In this document: in pieces, positions 50,501 to 60,344 of the stretch | Numbering within the stretch: the first letter of the stretch is position 1 | How the letters are laid out: each line of letters opens with the position of its first letter | NCBI GenBank assembly: GCA_964247705.1 | Contig: CAXTVQ010000017.1 | Span: 7,745-71,744 of the forward strand | Origin: LMUY01 sp964247705 | GTDB taxonomy: Bacteria; Pseudomonadota; Alphaproteobacteria; Acetobacterales; Acetobacteraceae | Direction: 5' to 3' | DNA length: 64,000 nt | The notes under the pieces: generated by a model | Told to the model about the DNA's origin: nothing | What the model saw: the letters and a program-made list of their open reading frames with translations, nothing else | Database searches by the model: none | Position numbers and translations under genes: made by a program

Positions 50501-52888
50501 ATGGACACCATGGCTCCTTCTGGAACCCTTACCCGCAAAGCGGCGGCGCTCCCTCCGCCACTCAGTCTGCAGGTTTCCGGGATGCATTGTGCTGCGTGCG
50601 TGCGCCGGGTGGAGCGGGCCGCATCCACTGTCCCCGGCGTCCGGTCGGTGGCGGTGAACCTGGCGACCGAGCGCGCGACCGTCGATGCCGAAGCGACCCT
50701 ACGCCTCCCTGCCCTGACGGATGCCCTGGCCAAGGCAGGCTATCCCGTCGTGACCGAAACGGCCGACCTCGCCATCACCGGCATGACCTGCGCCTCCTGC
50801 GCCGGCCGGGTGGAACGCGCGCTGCTGAAGGTCGCGGGGGTGGAGGCTGCCGCCGTGAACCTTGGCACCGAGCGCGCGCGGGTCACCATGCTTGCCGGCA
50901 CCGGCACCGCCGATCTCGCGGCCGCAGTGCAGGCCGCGGGCTACGGCGCGGCCCTGCCGGACGCGGCGCTGCCAACAGCCAAGACGGTTCATTTGGGCGA
51001 TGGCGCCATGGCGGCGCTCGCCTGCGTGTTCGCGGCGCCGCTGCTGTTTCCCATGCTGCTGATGCTGGCGGGCGTGGACGCCGAGCTGCCGCCCGTGGCC
51101 CAACTCGTGCTCGCCGCTGTCGTCCAGTTCGTGTTCGGCGCCCGGTTCTATGTCGGCGCTTACCGCGCATTGAGGGCCGGGTCGGGCAGCATGGATACGC
51201 TTGTCGCCCTCGGCACCACAGCCGCGTTCGGCCTGTCCGTCGTCCAGCTTAGCGCCGGCGGTGCGCTGTATTTCGAGGCTTCCGCCGCCGTCATCGCCCT
51301 CGTGCGCGTCGGCAAGTGGCTGGAGGGCCGGGCGCGGCGGCAAGCCGGCGAGGCGATCCGCGCGCTGGGCCGGCTCCGCCCCGACCGCGCCCGCATCCGC
51401 CGTGGCGGCGCCGAGACCGAGATCGCTGCCGCTGCCCTGCGCTTGGGAGACCTGCTTGTCATCCGCCCCGGCGAACGGATCGCCGCCGACGCTGTCGTGC
51501 GCGAGGGCCGGGGCACGGCCGATGAGAGCCTGCTTACCGGCGAGAGCTTGCCTGTAGCCAAGCAACCAGGCGACCGGGTCACCGGCGGCAGCCTGAACGG
51601 CGAGGCGCTGCTGGTCGCTGAAGTGACTACGCTCGGGGCCGAAAGCCAGTTGGGCCGCATGGTCCGGTTGGTGGAGGACGCCCAGGCCAGCAAGCCGCCC
51701 GTGCAGCGCATGGTGGACCGTGTTAGCGCCGTGTTCGTGCCGGTGGTGGCGGGGATCGCGCTGCTCACCTTCCTCGGCTGGTGGATGGCGGGCGCAGGCG
51801 CTGCGATCGCAATTGTAAATGCCGTCGCCGTATTGGTGGTCGCCTGCCCCTGCGCACTGGGGCTGGCCACCCCCGCCGCCATCCTGGCCGGCACGGGCGT
51901 CGCCGCACGTCACGGCATCCTGATCCGCGACGCTGCGGCGATCGAGCAGGCGCGCACCATCCGGACGGTGGTGTTCGACAAGACGGGCACGCTGACGGAG
52001 GGCCATCCCGACCTGGTCGCCATCCACCCGGCGCCAGGTATCGCCGAGGCGGAGTTGCTGGCCCTGGCTGCCGCGCTCCAGGCCGGCAGCGAGCACCCGC
52101 TCGCCCGCGCGGTGTTGGCGCGTGCCGGCAGTACGGAGCCGGCCGAAGCCATCCACGCCCTACCTGGCCGTGGGATCGAGGGCACCGTCCGCGGCCGCGC
52201 GTTGGTCCTGGGCAGTGCCGGGTTGATGACGGAGGCGGGCATCGACTCGGCGGCGCTGGCCGACGTGGCCGGCGGGCTGCAATCCGCCGGCCGGACGGTA
52301 TCGTTTCTCGGGGAACGGGGCGGCGGTCTGCTGGGGCTGCTGGCGTTCGGCGATAGGGTTCGACCAGGGGCCGCACGCGCCATTCAGATTCTGCAAGCGC
52401 GTGGCATGGCAGTAGCCTTGCTCACCGGCGACAATGCAGGCGCGGCCCAGGCTGTCGCCGATGCGCTCGGCATCCACGCCGTCACCGCCAACGCGCTCCC
52501 TGCGGACAAGGCGGCCGCCGTTGCTGCCTACCGGGTGAAGGGCGGCGTGGCGATGGTAGGAGATGGTGTCAACGACGCCCCGGCACTCGCCGCCGCCGAT
52601 ATCGGGATCGCAATGGCGAGCGGGACCGACGTGGCTGCCGCGGCTGCCGCCATCACCCTCATGCGTGCCGACCTTGCGCTGGTACCCGCGTCGCTCGACA
52701 TCGCCACGCGCACGGCCGCACGCATCCGCCAGGGATTGTTCTGGGCCTTCGTCTACAACCTCGTCGGCATCCCGCTCGCGGCTGCCGGGCTGCTCAGCCC
52801 CGTGATCGCGGGCGCTGCCATGGCGTTCTCGAGTGTCGGCGTAGTCGGCAGCGCGCTGTTGCTGCGCCGCTGGTCGCCGGGTGCTTGA
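50501..52888 (+). CDS. copA: Copper-translocating P-type ATPase
   Basis: The 795-residue inner-membrane pump has two N-terminal heavy-metal-associated domains (GMHCAAC with C30/C33, GMTCASC with C97/C100), the transport motif C449-P-C451, the phosphorylated D493 in DKTGT and the GDGVNDAPAL hinge. YNLVGIP and the SS of AMAFSSVG in the last helices fit the Cu(I)-specific P1B-1 type. It exports Cu(I) from the cytoplasm. No CueR or chaperone gene is adjacent. ATG 50501 is chosen; a second ATG lies 9 nt later. Confidence 0.93.
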   Translation: MDTMAPSGTLTRKAAALPPPLSLQVSGMHCAACVRRVERAASTVPGVRSVAVNLATERATVDAEATLRLPALTDALAKAGYPVVTETADLAITGMTCASCAGRVERALLKVAGVEAAAVNLGTERARVTMLAGTGTADLAAAVQAAGYGAALPDAALPTAKTVHLGDGAMAALACVFAAPLLFPMLLMLAGVDAELPPVAQLVLAAVVQFVFGARFYVGAYRALRAGSGSMDTLVALGTTAAFGLSVVQLSAGGALYFEASAAVIALVRVGKWLEGRARRQAGEAIRALGRLRPDRARIRRGGAETEIAAAALRLGDLLVIRPGERIAADAVVREGRGTADESLLTGESLPVAKQPGDRVTGGSLNGEALLVAEVTTLGAESQLGRMVRLVEDAQASKPPVQRMVDRVSAVFVPVVAGIALLTFLGWWMAGAGAAIAIVNAVAVLVVACPCALGLATPAAILAGTGVAARHGILIRDAAAIEQARTIRTVVFDKTGTLTEGHPDLVAIHPAPGIAEAELLALAAALQAGSEHPLARAVLARAGSTEPAEAIHALPGRGIEGTVRGRALVLGSAGLMTEAGIDSAALADVAGGLQSAGRTVSFLGERGGGLLGLLAFGDRVRPGAARAIQILQARGMAVALLTGDNAGAAQAVADALGIHAVTANALPADKAAAVAAYRVKGGVAMVGDGVNDAPALAAADIGIAMASGTDVAAAAAAITLMRADLALVPASLDIATRTAARIRQGLFWAFVYNLVGIPLAAAGLLSPVIAGAAMAFSSVGVVGSALLLRRWSPGA

Positions 52889-52910
52889 TGATGGGGAGAG
52901 TGGTCTGCGC

Positions 52911-54659
52911 CTAAACCTCTCCCAAAACGTCCCACACACTACCGTCCGTCGCGCGGCCCTCGATGTGGGCGCGGTGCCATAGCGCGTAGAACAGCAGAGT
53001 CCAGGCAGCGAACCCTTCATGCCGGCCATCCGCGTTGCGGAACAATGCAATAACCCGCTCCGGATGCGCGATGGCCGCCACGCCGGGTTGGGCGGCGACC
53101 AGCGGGCCCAGCCGGGCGCCCTGGCCCGCGATCCATGCAGCGACCGGCACGGTGAACCCCTGCTTGCGGGCGAACGGATGCGCCTGCGGCATGGTGCGCT
53201 CGAGCCATCTTCGCAGCAGCCACTTGCCCCGGCCGCCTTGCACCTTCAGCGCGTCCGGCAAGCGGAACGCCGCCGCCGCCACGCCGGCGTCCAGGAACGG
53301 CGTGCGCCCCTCCACCCCGTGCGCCATCAGGCAGCGGTCCAGCTTCAGCAGCAAGTCGTGCGGCAGCCAGTCCACCATGTCCGTCGCCTGGGCGACCTGC
53401 AGCCGGGTGCGCCCGCCCACCGCCGATTGCACTTCGGCGCTGGCAATGCCGTCGCGCCAGGCGGGGGCGGCGGCGCGCAGCACCTTGAGGCGGTCGAACG
53501 TGCCGCGGATGCGCATGCTGCGGCCCCCGCGCCAGGACGGGCGCATGGCGCTGCGGTAGCGGCCGTAGCCGGCGAAGATCTCGTCCCCGCCCTCGCCGGA
53601 TAGCACCGCCTTCACATCCTGCCGCGCGCGCCGGGCCAGGAACCAGGTGGGAATGATCGCGTAATCGGCCGCCGGGTCGTCCATGCAGGCGACGATGCGC
53701 GGCAGCTCGGCCCACACCATCGCCTCCGTCACCGTCAGCGTCTCGTGCCGGGCCCCGACCGAATGGGCGATCTCCGCGGCCAGCGAGCGCTCGTCCGCCG
53801 CACCCGGCACGTCGAACCCGGCGGTGAAGGCCAGCACCGGCTGGTCGTTCAGCCGCGCCATCATCGCCAGCACCGCCGAGCTGTCGATCCCACTCGACAG
53901 GAACATGCCGTAGGGCACGTCGCTGCGCTGATGCAGGTCCACCGACTGCATGAACGCCGCGTCCAGCCGGGCAAGCGCCACATCTTCTCCGATGTCCTCG
54001 GGCGGGCCGGCCGGCAGCGCATCCAGCCTGTGGCGGTCCACCACATGGCCGTCTACCACGCGCAGCGTCTCGCCCGGCAGCACGCGCTGGATGCCCGGGA
54101 AGATCGTGTCCGCCCCCGTGGTGAACTGCATCTGCAGCAGCTCGTCGCGCGCGGCGGGCCGGACGGCGCGCTCCACCAGGCCCGCCGCCAGCAGCGCCTG
54201 CGGCTCGGAGGCGAAGGCGAGCCCGCCCGGGATCGTCGCCGTATACAGCGGCTTGATGCCGAACGGGTCACGCGACAGCGTCAGGCTGCGCGTCGCCCGG
54301 TCGTGGATCGCGATGGCATACATGCCGCGCAACGGCTCGGCATAGGTGCTGCCGTTCTGCCGCCACAAGTGCAGCGGCGGTTCGCAATCACTGCCCGTGG
54401 CGAGCTGCATCCCGGGTGACAGCTCACGGGCGTTGTAGATTTCGGCATTGGCCACCAGCGCCGCGGGGCCGGAGAACAGCGGCTGGTCCCCGGTCTGCAA
54501 GTCGATGAAGGCGAGCCGCGTGTGCACCAGAGCGCAGCGGCCGACCGCGTGGTGGCCCTCGCCCTCCGGCCCGCGATGCGCCAGCGCCGCCGTCAGCGCG
54601 CCCAGCGTCGCCGGCGAGGGTGACCCAGTGGCGAGCGACAGCCCCGCTATGCCGCACAT
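52911..54659 (-). CDS. asnB: Asparagine synthase (glutamine-hydrolysing)
   Basis: The 582-residue enzyme starts MCGIAGLSLA, so Cys2 becomes the glutaminase nucleophile. The N-terminal amidotransferase domain has AHRGPEGEGHH and IYNARELSP. The synthase domain has the PP-loop SSGIDSSAVLAMM and LSGEGGDEIFAGYGRYR. It makes asparagine or amidates another carboxylate. The gene overlaps the preceding glycosyltransferase by 13 bp, so its role may be to amidate a uronic acid or amino-acid substituent of a surface glycan, as in many exopolysaccharide loci. Confidence 0.93.
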   Translation of the reverse strand: MCGIAGLSLATGSPSPATLGALTAALAHRGPEGEGHHAVGRCALVHTRLAFIDLQTGDQPLFSGPAALVANAEIYNARELSPGMQLATGSDCEPPLHLWRQNGSTYAEPLRGMYAIAIHDRATRSLTLSRDPFGIKPLYTATIPGGLAFASEPQALLAAGLVERAVRPAARDELLQMQFTTGADTIFPGIQRVLPGETLRVVDGHVVDRHRLDALPAGPPEDIGEDVALARLDAAFMQSVDLHQRSDVPYGMFLSSGIDSSAVLAMMARLNDQPVLAFTAGFDVPGAADERSLAAEIAHSVGARHETLTVTEAMVWAELPRIVACMDDPAADYAIIPTWFLARRARQDVKAVLSGEGGDEIFAGYGRYRSAMRPSWRGGRSMRIRGTFDRLKVLRAAAPAWRDGIASAEVQSAVGGRTRLQVAQATDMVDWLPHDLLLKLDRCLMAHGVEGRTPFLDAGVAAAAFRLPDALKVQGGRGKWLLRRWLERTMPQAHPFARKQGFTVPVAAWIAGQGARLGPLVAAQPGVAAIAHPERVIALFRNADGRHEGFAAWTLLFYALWHRAHIEGRATDGSVWDVLGEV

Positions 54660-55672
54660 GGGGGTTTCTCCACCTGGCCCAGGAAGCCGCGCCAATGGGC
54701 CAGCACCGGCGCCTCGGCGAACTCGGTCAGATAGCGGGCACGGCCGGCCTCGGCGAGGCGGGCGGAGAAGCTGCCGTTGTCCAGCACCAGGCGCAGCGAG
54801 GTCGCGAGCGCCTCCACATCCTCCGGCGGCACCAGCAGCCCGTCCTCGCCCGGGCGGATCAGTTCGCGCGGGCCGTCGGCGGCGGCGGCGACGACAGGGC
54901 GGGCAGCGGACCATGCCTCCACCACCACGTTGCCCAGCGGTTCGTGGCGGGACGGGCAGGCGAGGACGTCGGCGCCGGCCAGCAAGGCCGCGGTATCGTC
55001 CCGCCAGCCGGGGAAGTGCGTGCGCTCGATGACGCCAAGCTGCCGGGCCAGGGTTTCGAGGCCGTCCCGTTCGGGGCCCTCGCCGGCGACGATGGCGTGC
55101 ACACCCGGCAAGCGGGGCAGTGCTCGGATCAGGACATCGAACGCCTTGTTGCGGTGCAGCCGGCCGAGTGCCAGCACGATGCGCAGCCCGGCGGGGATGC
55201 CCAGGCGTTCGGGTGGGGCCGCGTGCAGATCCGGCGCAAAGTTCGGCAGATAGTGGGTGCGGGCAGCCGGCCAGCCCTCTGCCGTGATCCAACGGGCGAG
55301 CGCGCGCGTGTTGCCGACCAGGTGGTCGCAGTGCCTGTAGTAGCGCAGGTCGTAATAGCCGCCGAGCCGCCCGACCAGCACCCAATCCCCCCGGGGGGCG
55401 AAGCGAGCCGCGCGGTTCATCCAGGCAACGGCAACCCGGGGGGCGAAGCGGCCCAGGGCAGCCCGCAGCCGAGGCCGGGTCTGCAGGTCGAACGCGCCGC
55501 CGAACGGAAGCTGCACCGCGCCTGCCGCGGCAAGCCGGGCGGCGCGGGCCGGGTCCGTGCGGATGACGGGCAGCACGGTGTCGCCGGCGCGGTGCTGGGC
55601 GAGGACGAGGCGCTCGTAGAACAACTCGGCCCCGCCATGGGGCGCGCCGGCCATCAGGTGAGCGACCCTCAT
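54647..55672 (-). CDS. Glycosyltransferase family 4
   Basis: The 341-residue GT4 enzyme starts MRVAHLMAGAPHGGAELFYERL, with the acceptor-side GGAE motif. VLALGRLHRNKAFDVLIRAL and PSRHEPLGNVVVEAWSAARPVVA make up the nucleotide-sugar half. It overlaps GT9 by 4 bp on one side and asnB by 13 bp on the other. The three genes form one minus-strand operon. Donor and acceptor are unknown. Confidence 0.9.
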   Translation of the reverse strand: MRVAHLMAGAPHGGAELFYERLVLAQHRAGDTVLPVIRTDPARAARLAAAGAVQLPFGGAFDLQTRPRLRAALGRFAPRVAVAWMNRAARFAPRGDWVLVGRLGGYYDLRYYRHCDHLVGNTRALARWITAEGWPAARTHYLPNFAPDLHAAPPERLGIPAGLRIVLALGRLHRNKAFDVLIRALPRLPGVHAIVAGEGPERDGLETLARQLGVIERTHFPGWRDDTAALLAGADVLACPSRHEPLGNVVVEAWSAARPVVAAAADGPRELIRPGEDGLLVPPEDVEALATSLRLVLDNGSFSARLAEAGRARYLTEFAEAPVLAHWRGFLGQVEKPPCAA

Positions 55673-56562
55673 GCCAGCAGGGCCCTGGCCGCGGCGAAGA
55701 CCTGCTCCAGGGTGACCGCCTCGATCGGGCTGCGTCCGGCTGGGCCGGGAGCAATGGCGGCGGCAGTGCGCCGGCCGGACGGCGCATATTCGCTCGCGGG
55801 GGTCGGGCCGAACAGCCCGAGCGTCGGCGTGCCGGCGGCGGCCGCCATGTGCATCAGGCCGGAATCGTTGCCGACGAACAAGCGGCAGCGCGCGAGGCAG
55901 GCGGCGGCCTCGGGCAGGGTCAGCCGCCCGGCGAGGTCGATCGCGCCGGGCAGGCCGGCGAGCACGGGGGCGGCCATCGCGCGCTCCGCGTCCCCAGGCC
56001 CGGCGAAGATCGCGGCACGGGCGCCGGGCAAGCACGGTTCGAGCGCGCGGAACAAAGCCACGAAGCGCTCGGGCGGCCAAACCTTGCCCGACCAGTTGGC
56101 GGTCGGGCCGAGCGCGATGACCGGAGCGCCGTCAGGCAGGAAGTGGGCGGCGCGGGCCCGGTCCGCCGCGTTGGTCCAGGTGACGGGCAATGGGGGGTCC
56201 GCCAGACCGAGCACGCCGGCAAGGTGGGTGAGGCGATGGCCGGGCCGCCGCCCACCCCGCATGATCGCCCGGCGCCGCGCCGGCAGCAGCAGGGTGATCG
56301 CAGACCCCCGCAGGTCCACCGCCAGGTCCCACAGCGTGGTCACGGTCTGTGTCCACAGCGTCAGCCAGTGGCGGTCGTAGCGGCGCTTGTCCACCACCAG
56401 GATGCGCTGCAGCCCCGGCATGCGCGCGAACACCCCCTCCGCCACCGGGCCGCAGGCGACGGTGAAACGCGCGGCCGGGTAGGTGCGCAGCAGGTGGTCC
56501 AGCAACCCGGTGGAAAGCACGGCGTCGCCGATCCGGGTGGCGGTGATGAAGAGGATGCGCAC
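55669..56562 (-). CDS. Glycosyltransferase family 9 (heptosyltransferase-like)
   Basis: The 297-residue GT9 protein starts at a GTG giving RILFITATRIGDAVLSTGLLD, the family N-terminus. LFVGNDSGLMHMAAAAGTPTLGLFG is the ADP-heptose site. GPTANWSGKVWPPERFVAL begins the C-terminal domain without the repeat insertion found in the GT9 at 3119. It is the first gene of the GT9-GT4-asnB operon and probably adds a heptose or similar sugar to a lipid-linked glycan. Confidence 0.9.
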   Translation of the reverse strand: MRILFITATRIGDAVLSTGLLDHLLRTYPAARFTVACGPVAEGVFARMPGLQRILVVDKRRYDRHWLTLWTQTVTTLWDLAVDLRGSAITLLLPARRRAIMRGGRRPGHRLTHLAGVLGLADPPLPVTWTNAADRARAAHFLPDGAPVIALGPTANWSGKVWPPERFVALFRALEPCLPGARAAIFAGPGDAERAMAAPVLAGLPGAIDLAGRLTLPEAAACLARCRLFVGNDSGLMHMAAAAGTPTLGLFGPTPASEYAPSGRRTAAAIAPGPAGRSPIEAVTLEQVFAAARALLA

Positions 56563-56633
56563 GGAGCGTCCTGTAACAGGATCGGGCGCGTGGGGGCAAA
56601 ATGCGGCTGCTGCGGCGTCAGGCTGTATGACCG

Positions 56634-57971
56634 CTAGGGGCAGATATACCCGGTCCCGCCGGGTACCCTGAAGCAGCCGACCGACTCCGGGAACAGCATC
56701 TTCGGAAGCCAAAGGATCGCGCTCGGGAAGAAGATCGCGAACGCGATGGTGCCGAAGAAGATCACGTAGATCGGCAACGAGGCCGCCAACGCCGACGAGA
56801 AGCGTGTGCCCACAAACTTCGACGCCATCAGCAAAGATAGTCCGTAGGGCGGCGTGATCAGCCCGAACGCCAGCGTCACGATCAGCACGATGCCCATGTG
56901 CACGCCGTTGATGTCGGCCTGCTCCGTCAGTTGGTTCACCACGGGCATGAAGATGATGATGGCCGGGATCGGCTCGATGAAATCCCCGACCACGGTGAAC
57001 ACCAGCACCAGCAGGAACATGATCAGGTGCGCGTCCGTGCCCGCCACGCTGCCGATCCACCCGGCAACCACGATCGGCCCGCGCAGGTAGGCCAGCAGCC
57101 AGCCGAACGCCGAGGCCGCCGCGATGGTGATCAGCGGCAGCGAGTAGATCAGCCCCGCCTGAACGAAGTCCCGCGGCACCTCCCGCAGGTGGCGCCAGTT
57201 CAGCAGCGGGATCACCACCAGCAGGATGTAGGCGACCGCGACCACCCCCGCCTCCGTCGGCGTGAACCAGCCGGACAGGATGCCGCCCAGCAGGATGACC
57301 GGGATCAGCATCGGCAACGCCGCCGCCCGTGCCGCCCCCGTGAGCTGCGGAAAGCTGGACCGGGGCCGCTTGAAGCCGACCGGTCCGAAGAAGTAGCAGA
57401 ACACCATCAGCCCGATGCCCACCATCAGCCCGGGTACGATCCCCGCCAGGAACAATCCGGCGATCGAGACATTGCCCACTGCGCCATACACCACCGCCAG
57501 GATCGAAGGCGGCACCAGGTTCGCGATGGTGGACGCCGCCGCGATCAGCGCCGCGACGAACGCCGGGGAGTAGCCCTCCGCCGCCATCGGCCGCGCCATG
57601 GTCCGGCTCAGCACCGCCACATCCGCCGAGGAGGAGCCGGACATGCCGGAGAAAAACATGCTGAACACGGTGGTGACCTGCGCCAACCCGCCGCGCACAT
57701 GGCCCACCAATGCCTGCGACAACCCGGCGATACGCACGACCACGTTGGCCGACGTCATCAACTCGCCGACCAGCAGGAAGAACGGGATCGCCGCCAGCGC
57801 CTCGGAATCGATGCCGTTGAACAACTGGCCCATGATGGATTGCAGCGTGATCGGGGTAAGCATCGTGCCCACCACGCACCCGGCGATCAGCGCGAACGCG
57901 ACCGGCACGCCGAGATAGCCCAACGCCAGGAACAGCGCCGTCATTACCGCAAGGATGCCGCTGTTGGACAT
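56634..57971 (-). CDS. TRAP transporter large permease (DctM type)
   Basis: The 445-residue integral membrane protein has about 12 helices. GYLGVPVAFALIAGC, the FFLLVGELMTSANVV loop, MSGSSSADVAVLSRTM and LVPPSILAVVYGAV are DctM signatures, as is LITPPYGLSLLMASKF near the end. It moves an organic acid with Na+ or H+. It comes after the small permease on the same strand with a 19-bp gap. The last 20 residues (ESVGCFRVPGGTGYICP) are longer than usual. Confidence 0.94.
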   Translation of the reverse strand: MSNSGILAVMTALFLALGYLGVPVAFALIAGCVVGTMLTPITLQSIMGQLFNGIDSEALAAIPFFLLVGELMTSANVVVRIAGLSQALVGHVRGGLAQVTTVFSMFFSGMSGSSSADVAVLSRTMARPMAAEGYSPAFVAALIAAASTIANLVPPSILAVVYGAVGNVSIAGLFLAGIVPGLMVGIGLMVFCYFFGPVGFKRPRSSFPQLTGAARAAALPMLIPVILLGGILSGWFTPTEAGVVAVAYILLVVIPLLNWRHLREVPRDFVQAGLIYSLPLITIAAASAFGWLLAYLRGPIVVAGWIGSVAGTDAHLIMFLLVLVFTVVGDFIEPIPAIIIFMPVVNQLTEQADINGVHMGIVLIVTLAFGLITPPYGLSLLMASKFVGTRFSSALAASLPIYVIFFGTIAFAIFFPSAILWLPKMLFPESVGCFRVPGGTGYICP

Positions 57972-57990
57972 GCCGGGCGTCAGGCCGCGT

Positions 57991-58533
57991 TCACGCCGCC
58001 ACCGTCTCCACCGACGGCATGCGGGCGAAGCCGTTGCGCAAACCGTTCACGATCTGCTCCAGGCTGAACAGCGCAACCAGCCCGCCGCACACCGGGATCG
58101 GCGCATACAGGTAGGCGATCGGCAGCATCGAAGGCATGCGGTAGCTGCCGAACCCGGTCAGGAAGTTCTGCCAACCGAACACCACCATCACCAGTCCGAC
58201 CGCAAGCACCACGCTGCGGTTGAACACCTCGAAAAACCGCCGCGGTCCCGGGCTCATGGCCTCGGTCATCGCCGACAGATACAGGTGGTCGTTGCGCCGG
58301 GTCGCGACCGAGGCGCCGACGAACACGCCATACACGAAGCAGGCGGACGTCGCCTCCTGCGGCCAGAGCAGCGGGTGGCCGGCAACCCGGGCCAGCACGT
58401 CCAGCAGAGTGGTCGCGGTGAAGGCGCACAGGAACACGCCGCACAGCACCATCAGCCCGCGCTCGAGCCCGTCGAGCGCCGTCCATTTCAGGTGGCGGTC
58501 CGTGGTTTGAACGAGTTCAGCGCGGTCGGTCAT
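57991..58533 (-). CDS. TRAP transporter small permease (DctQ type)
   Basis: The 180-residue protein has four predicted membrane helices (about 29-49, 64-84, 105-127 and 143-165). LLDVLARVAGHPLLWPQEATS is the typical DctQ signature between the first two. It forms the membrane complex with the large permease. Its start overlaps the binding-protein stop by 4 bp, so the order on the transcript is binding protein, small permease, large permease. Confidence 0.9.
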   Translation of the reverse strand: MTDRAELVQTTDRHLKWTALDGLERGLMVLCGVFLCAFTATTLLDVLARVAGHPLLWPQEATSACFVYGVFVGASVATRRNDHLYLSAMTEAMSPGPRRFFEVFNRSVVLAVGLVMVVFGWQNFLTGFGSYRMPSMLPIAYLYAPIPVCGGLVALFSLEQIVNGLRNGFARMPSVETVAA

Positions 58534-59531
58534 TCGATCGTGCGGATGATCTGCAGAATCTCGACCGCATGCGGCCCGAGACCCGTCGCGATCTTGTCCT
58601 GCAGCGGACCGGCGACCTGGACGAAGCCGGCTTTGTCCACGTCCCGCACGATCTTCACGCCCAGCCGCTGCAGCTTGGCCAGTGATTTATGGTCCAGCTC
58701 GACGGCCTGCGCCGGCTGCTTCGTCGCCACTTCGGTCGCCGCCGCCTGCACCCAGCCCTTCTGCTCGTCCGTCAGCGAGGACCACAGCTTGTCGCTGACC
58801 CACACCAGGCTGTTGTTCGCCTCGTGCTCCGTCATCGACAGCACGGGGGCCACTTCGTAATGCTTGTTGCTGTCGTAGACGTTCACGCCGTTCTCGGCGA
58901 AGTCCACCACGCCCGTCTGCAGCGAGGTATAAACACTGCCGAACGGCATGTGCACGGTCTGCGCGCCATAGGCCGGGAACAGCGTGTCCTCCGTAGGGGT
59001 CGCCTGCACCCGCACCTTGGCGCCCTTGAGGTCGGTGACGGACTGCACCGGCCGTTTGCCGTACATGTCGCGCAGCCCGAGGGTCGCCAGCGCCAGCACG
59101 TGCGCGTCCTTGACGGTCGCGTCGAACATCCCCCGCACCGCCGCGATCAGCCGGGGATCGGCGATGGCGTGGACCAGTTGGCCTTCGGATGTGAAGATGA
59201 AATGGATCGACATCACGCCGCTCTCAGGCGACAGCGTAGCGGAGTTCGCGCTGGAGATGATGGCGAAGTCGATGTCCCCGGTGCGCAGCTTCTGCAGCAT
59301 CTGCGGTTCCTGGCCGAGCTGCGCGCCGGGGAATTGGTCCACCTGCATGCTGCCGTGGCTGAGTTCGGACAGCTTGGCCGCGAAGATATCTCCCGCGACG
59401 CCGAACCCGGTCGTGTGCGGCTGGTCGTAGCCGAACGTGTAGTGCCGGTCGGCGGCACGAGCCGGCCCTGCGGTCCAACAATCGGCGAAGCCGATGGCAA
59501 GTGCGGCGAGGCAGACACCTAGTCTGAGCAT
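58530..59531 (-). CDS. TRAP transporter solute-binding protein (DctP type)
   Basis: The 333-residue periplasmic protein has a Sec signal peptide (MLRLGVCLAALAIGFADCWT, cleavage after ARA near residue 27). The DctP fold follows, with FPGAQLGQEPQMLQKLRTGDIDFAII and the ligand-carboxylate Arg in LKGAKVRVQATPTEDTLFPA. It captures a small carboxylate for the DctQM permease. The exact ligand is unknown. The gene diverges from the methyltransferase at 59676, and the 144-bp gap holds both promoters. Confidence 0.93.
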   Translation of the reverse strand: MLRLGVCLAALAIGFADCWTAGPARAADRHYTFGYDQPHTTGFGVAGDIFAAKLSELSHGSMQVDQFPGAQLGQEPQMLQKLRTGDIDFAIISSANSATLSPESGVMSIHFIFTSEGQLVHAIADPRLIAAVRGMFDATVKDAHVLALATLGLRDMYGKRPVQSVTDLKGAKVRVQATPTEDTLFPAYGAQTVHMPFGSVYTSLQTGVVDFAENGVNVYDSNKHYEVAPVLSMTEHEANNSLVWVSDKLWSSLTDEQKGWVQAAATEVATKQPAQAVELDHKSLAKLQRLGVKIVRDVDKAGFVQVAGPLQDKIATGLGPHAVEILQIIRTIE

Positions 59532-59675
59532 CCGTCTCGTCTCCCGTGCGCCACCCTGCGGAACAGGGCGGTCTTTATTGCTTCTTTACACGAACCGTAA
59601 CGGCCGTTGCCGGTCGCGTCCATACCGTTATCAAGCCTGGACGCACCCGACGCCGGGTGCCAGGAGGGCAGCACG

Positions 59676-60344
59676 ATGCAGCACGCAGACGCCTTGCGCC
59701 GTACCACGGAGCGCTACCGGCGTTGCGGCAAGTTCACCCGCCACTATGTCGCCAGCAAGCTGCGCATGGACCCGGTGAACGCCGCCATCCTCGCCTTGCC
59801 AGCAGCGCCGTTCGGCCGGGTGATGGATGTCGGCAGCGGGCGTGGCCAACTCGGCGTGCTGCTGCTGGAGGCAGGGCTGGCCTCATCTGTTCTGGCGTTG
59901 GATCAGGACGCGAACGCACTCGGGCACCTGGCGCACGCCGCCGCCGGGTTGCCGGTGCGCACCGGATGCGTCGACCTGGCCGCGTGGGAGCCTGAGGAGG
60001 ACGCCGACACGGTGCTATTGATCGACGTGCTGTATCAACTTGCCACCGAGCCGCAACTCGCCCTGCTTCGCCGCGCCGCCGGCGCCGCGCGCCGGACCGT
60101 CGTGATCCGCGCGAGCGACCCGGCGCGTGGCTGGCGCAACGGCCTATCCAAAGTGCTGGAGCGGCTCGGCCGGGGCTGGTGGCCGACGTTTGGAAAACGC
60201 CACAACGCATTGCCGCCAGCGGTGTTGGCCGAGACGCTTGCGGCGTGCGGGTTCGCGGTCAAGACGGTGCCATGCCGGCAGGGAACCCCGCTGGCCGGCG
60301 TATTGCTGATCGGGGAACGTGTCCCGGCGCAGGCTCGATCTTAG
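59676..60344 (+). CDS. Class I SAM-dependent methyltransferase
   Basis: The 222-residue protein has the SAM motif VMDVGSGRGQLGVLLLEAGL followed by VLALDQDANAL. DADTVLLIDVLYQLATEPQ forms motif IV. The N-terminus (RTTERYRRCGKFTRHYVASK) and C-terminus (WWPTFGKRHNALPPAVLAE) fit lipid or small-molecule methyltransferases, but the substrate is unknown. ATG 59676 has an AGGAGG site 8 nt upstream. It is convergent with mdoH with a 4-bp overlap of the two stop regions. Confidence 0.83.
   Translation: MQHADALRRTTERYRRCGKFTRHYVASKLRMDPVNAAILALPAAPFGRVMDVGSGRGQLGVLLLEAGLASSVLALDQDANALGHLAHAAAGLPVRTGCVDLAAWEPEEDADTVLLIDVLYQLATEPQLALLRRAAGAARRTVVIRASDPARGWRNGLSKVLERLGRGWWPTFGKRHNALPPAVLAETLAACGFAVKTVPCRQGTPLAGVLLIGERVPAQARS

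Noticed and set aside
59599..59608. AACGGCCGTT palindrome between dctP and the methyltransferase gene
   Set aside because: A 10-bp GC-rich palindrome is expected by chance at this GC content, and no second copy with fixed spacing was seen.
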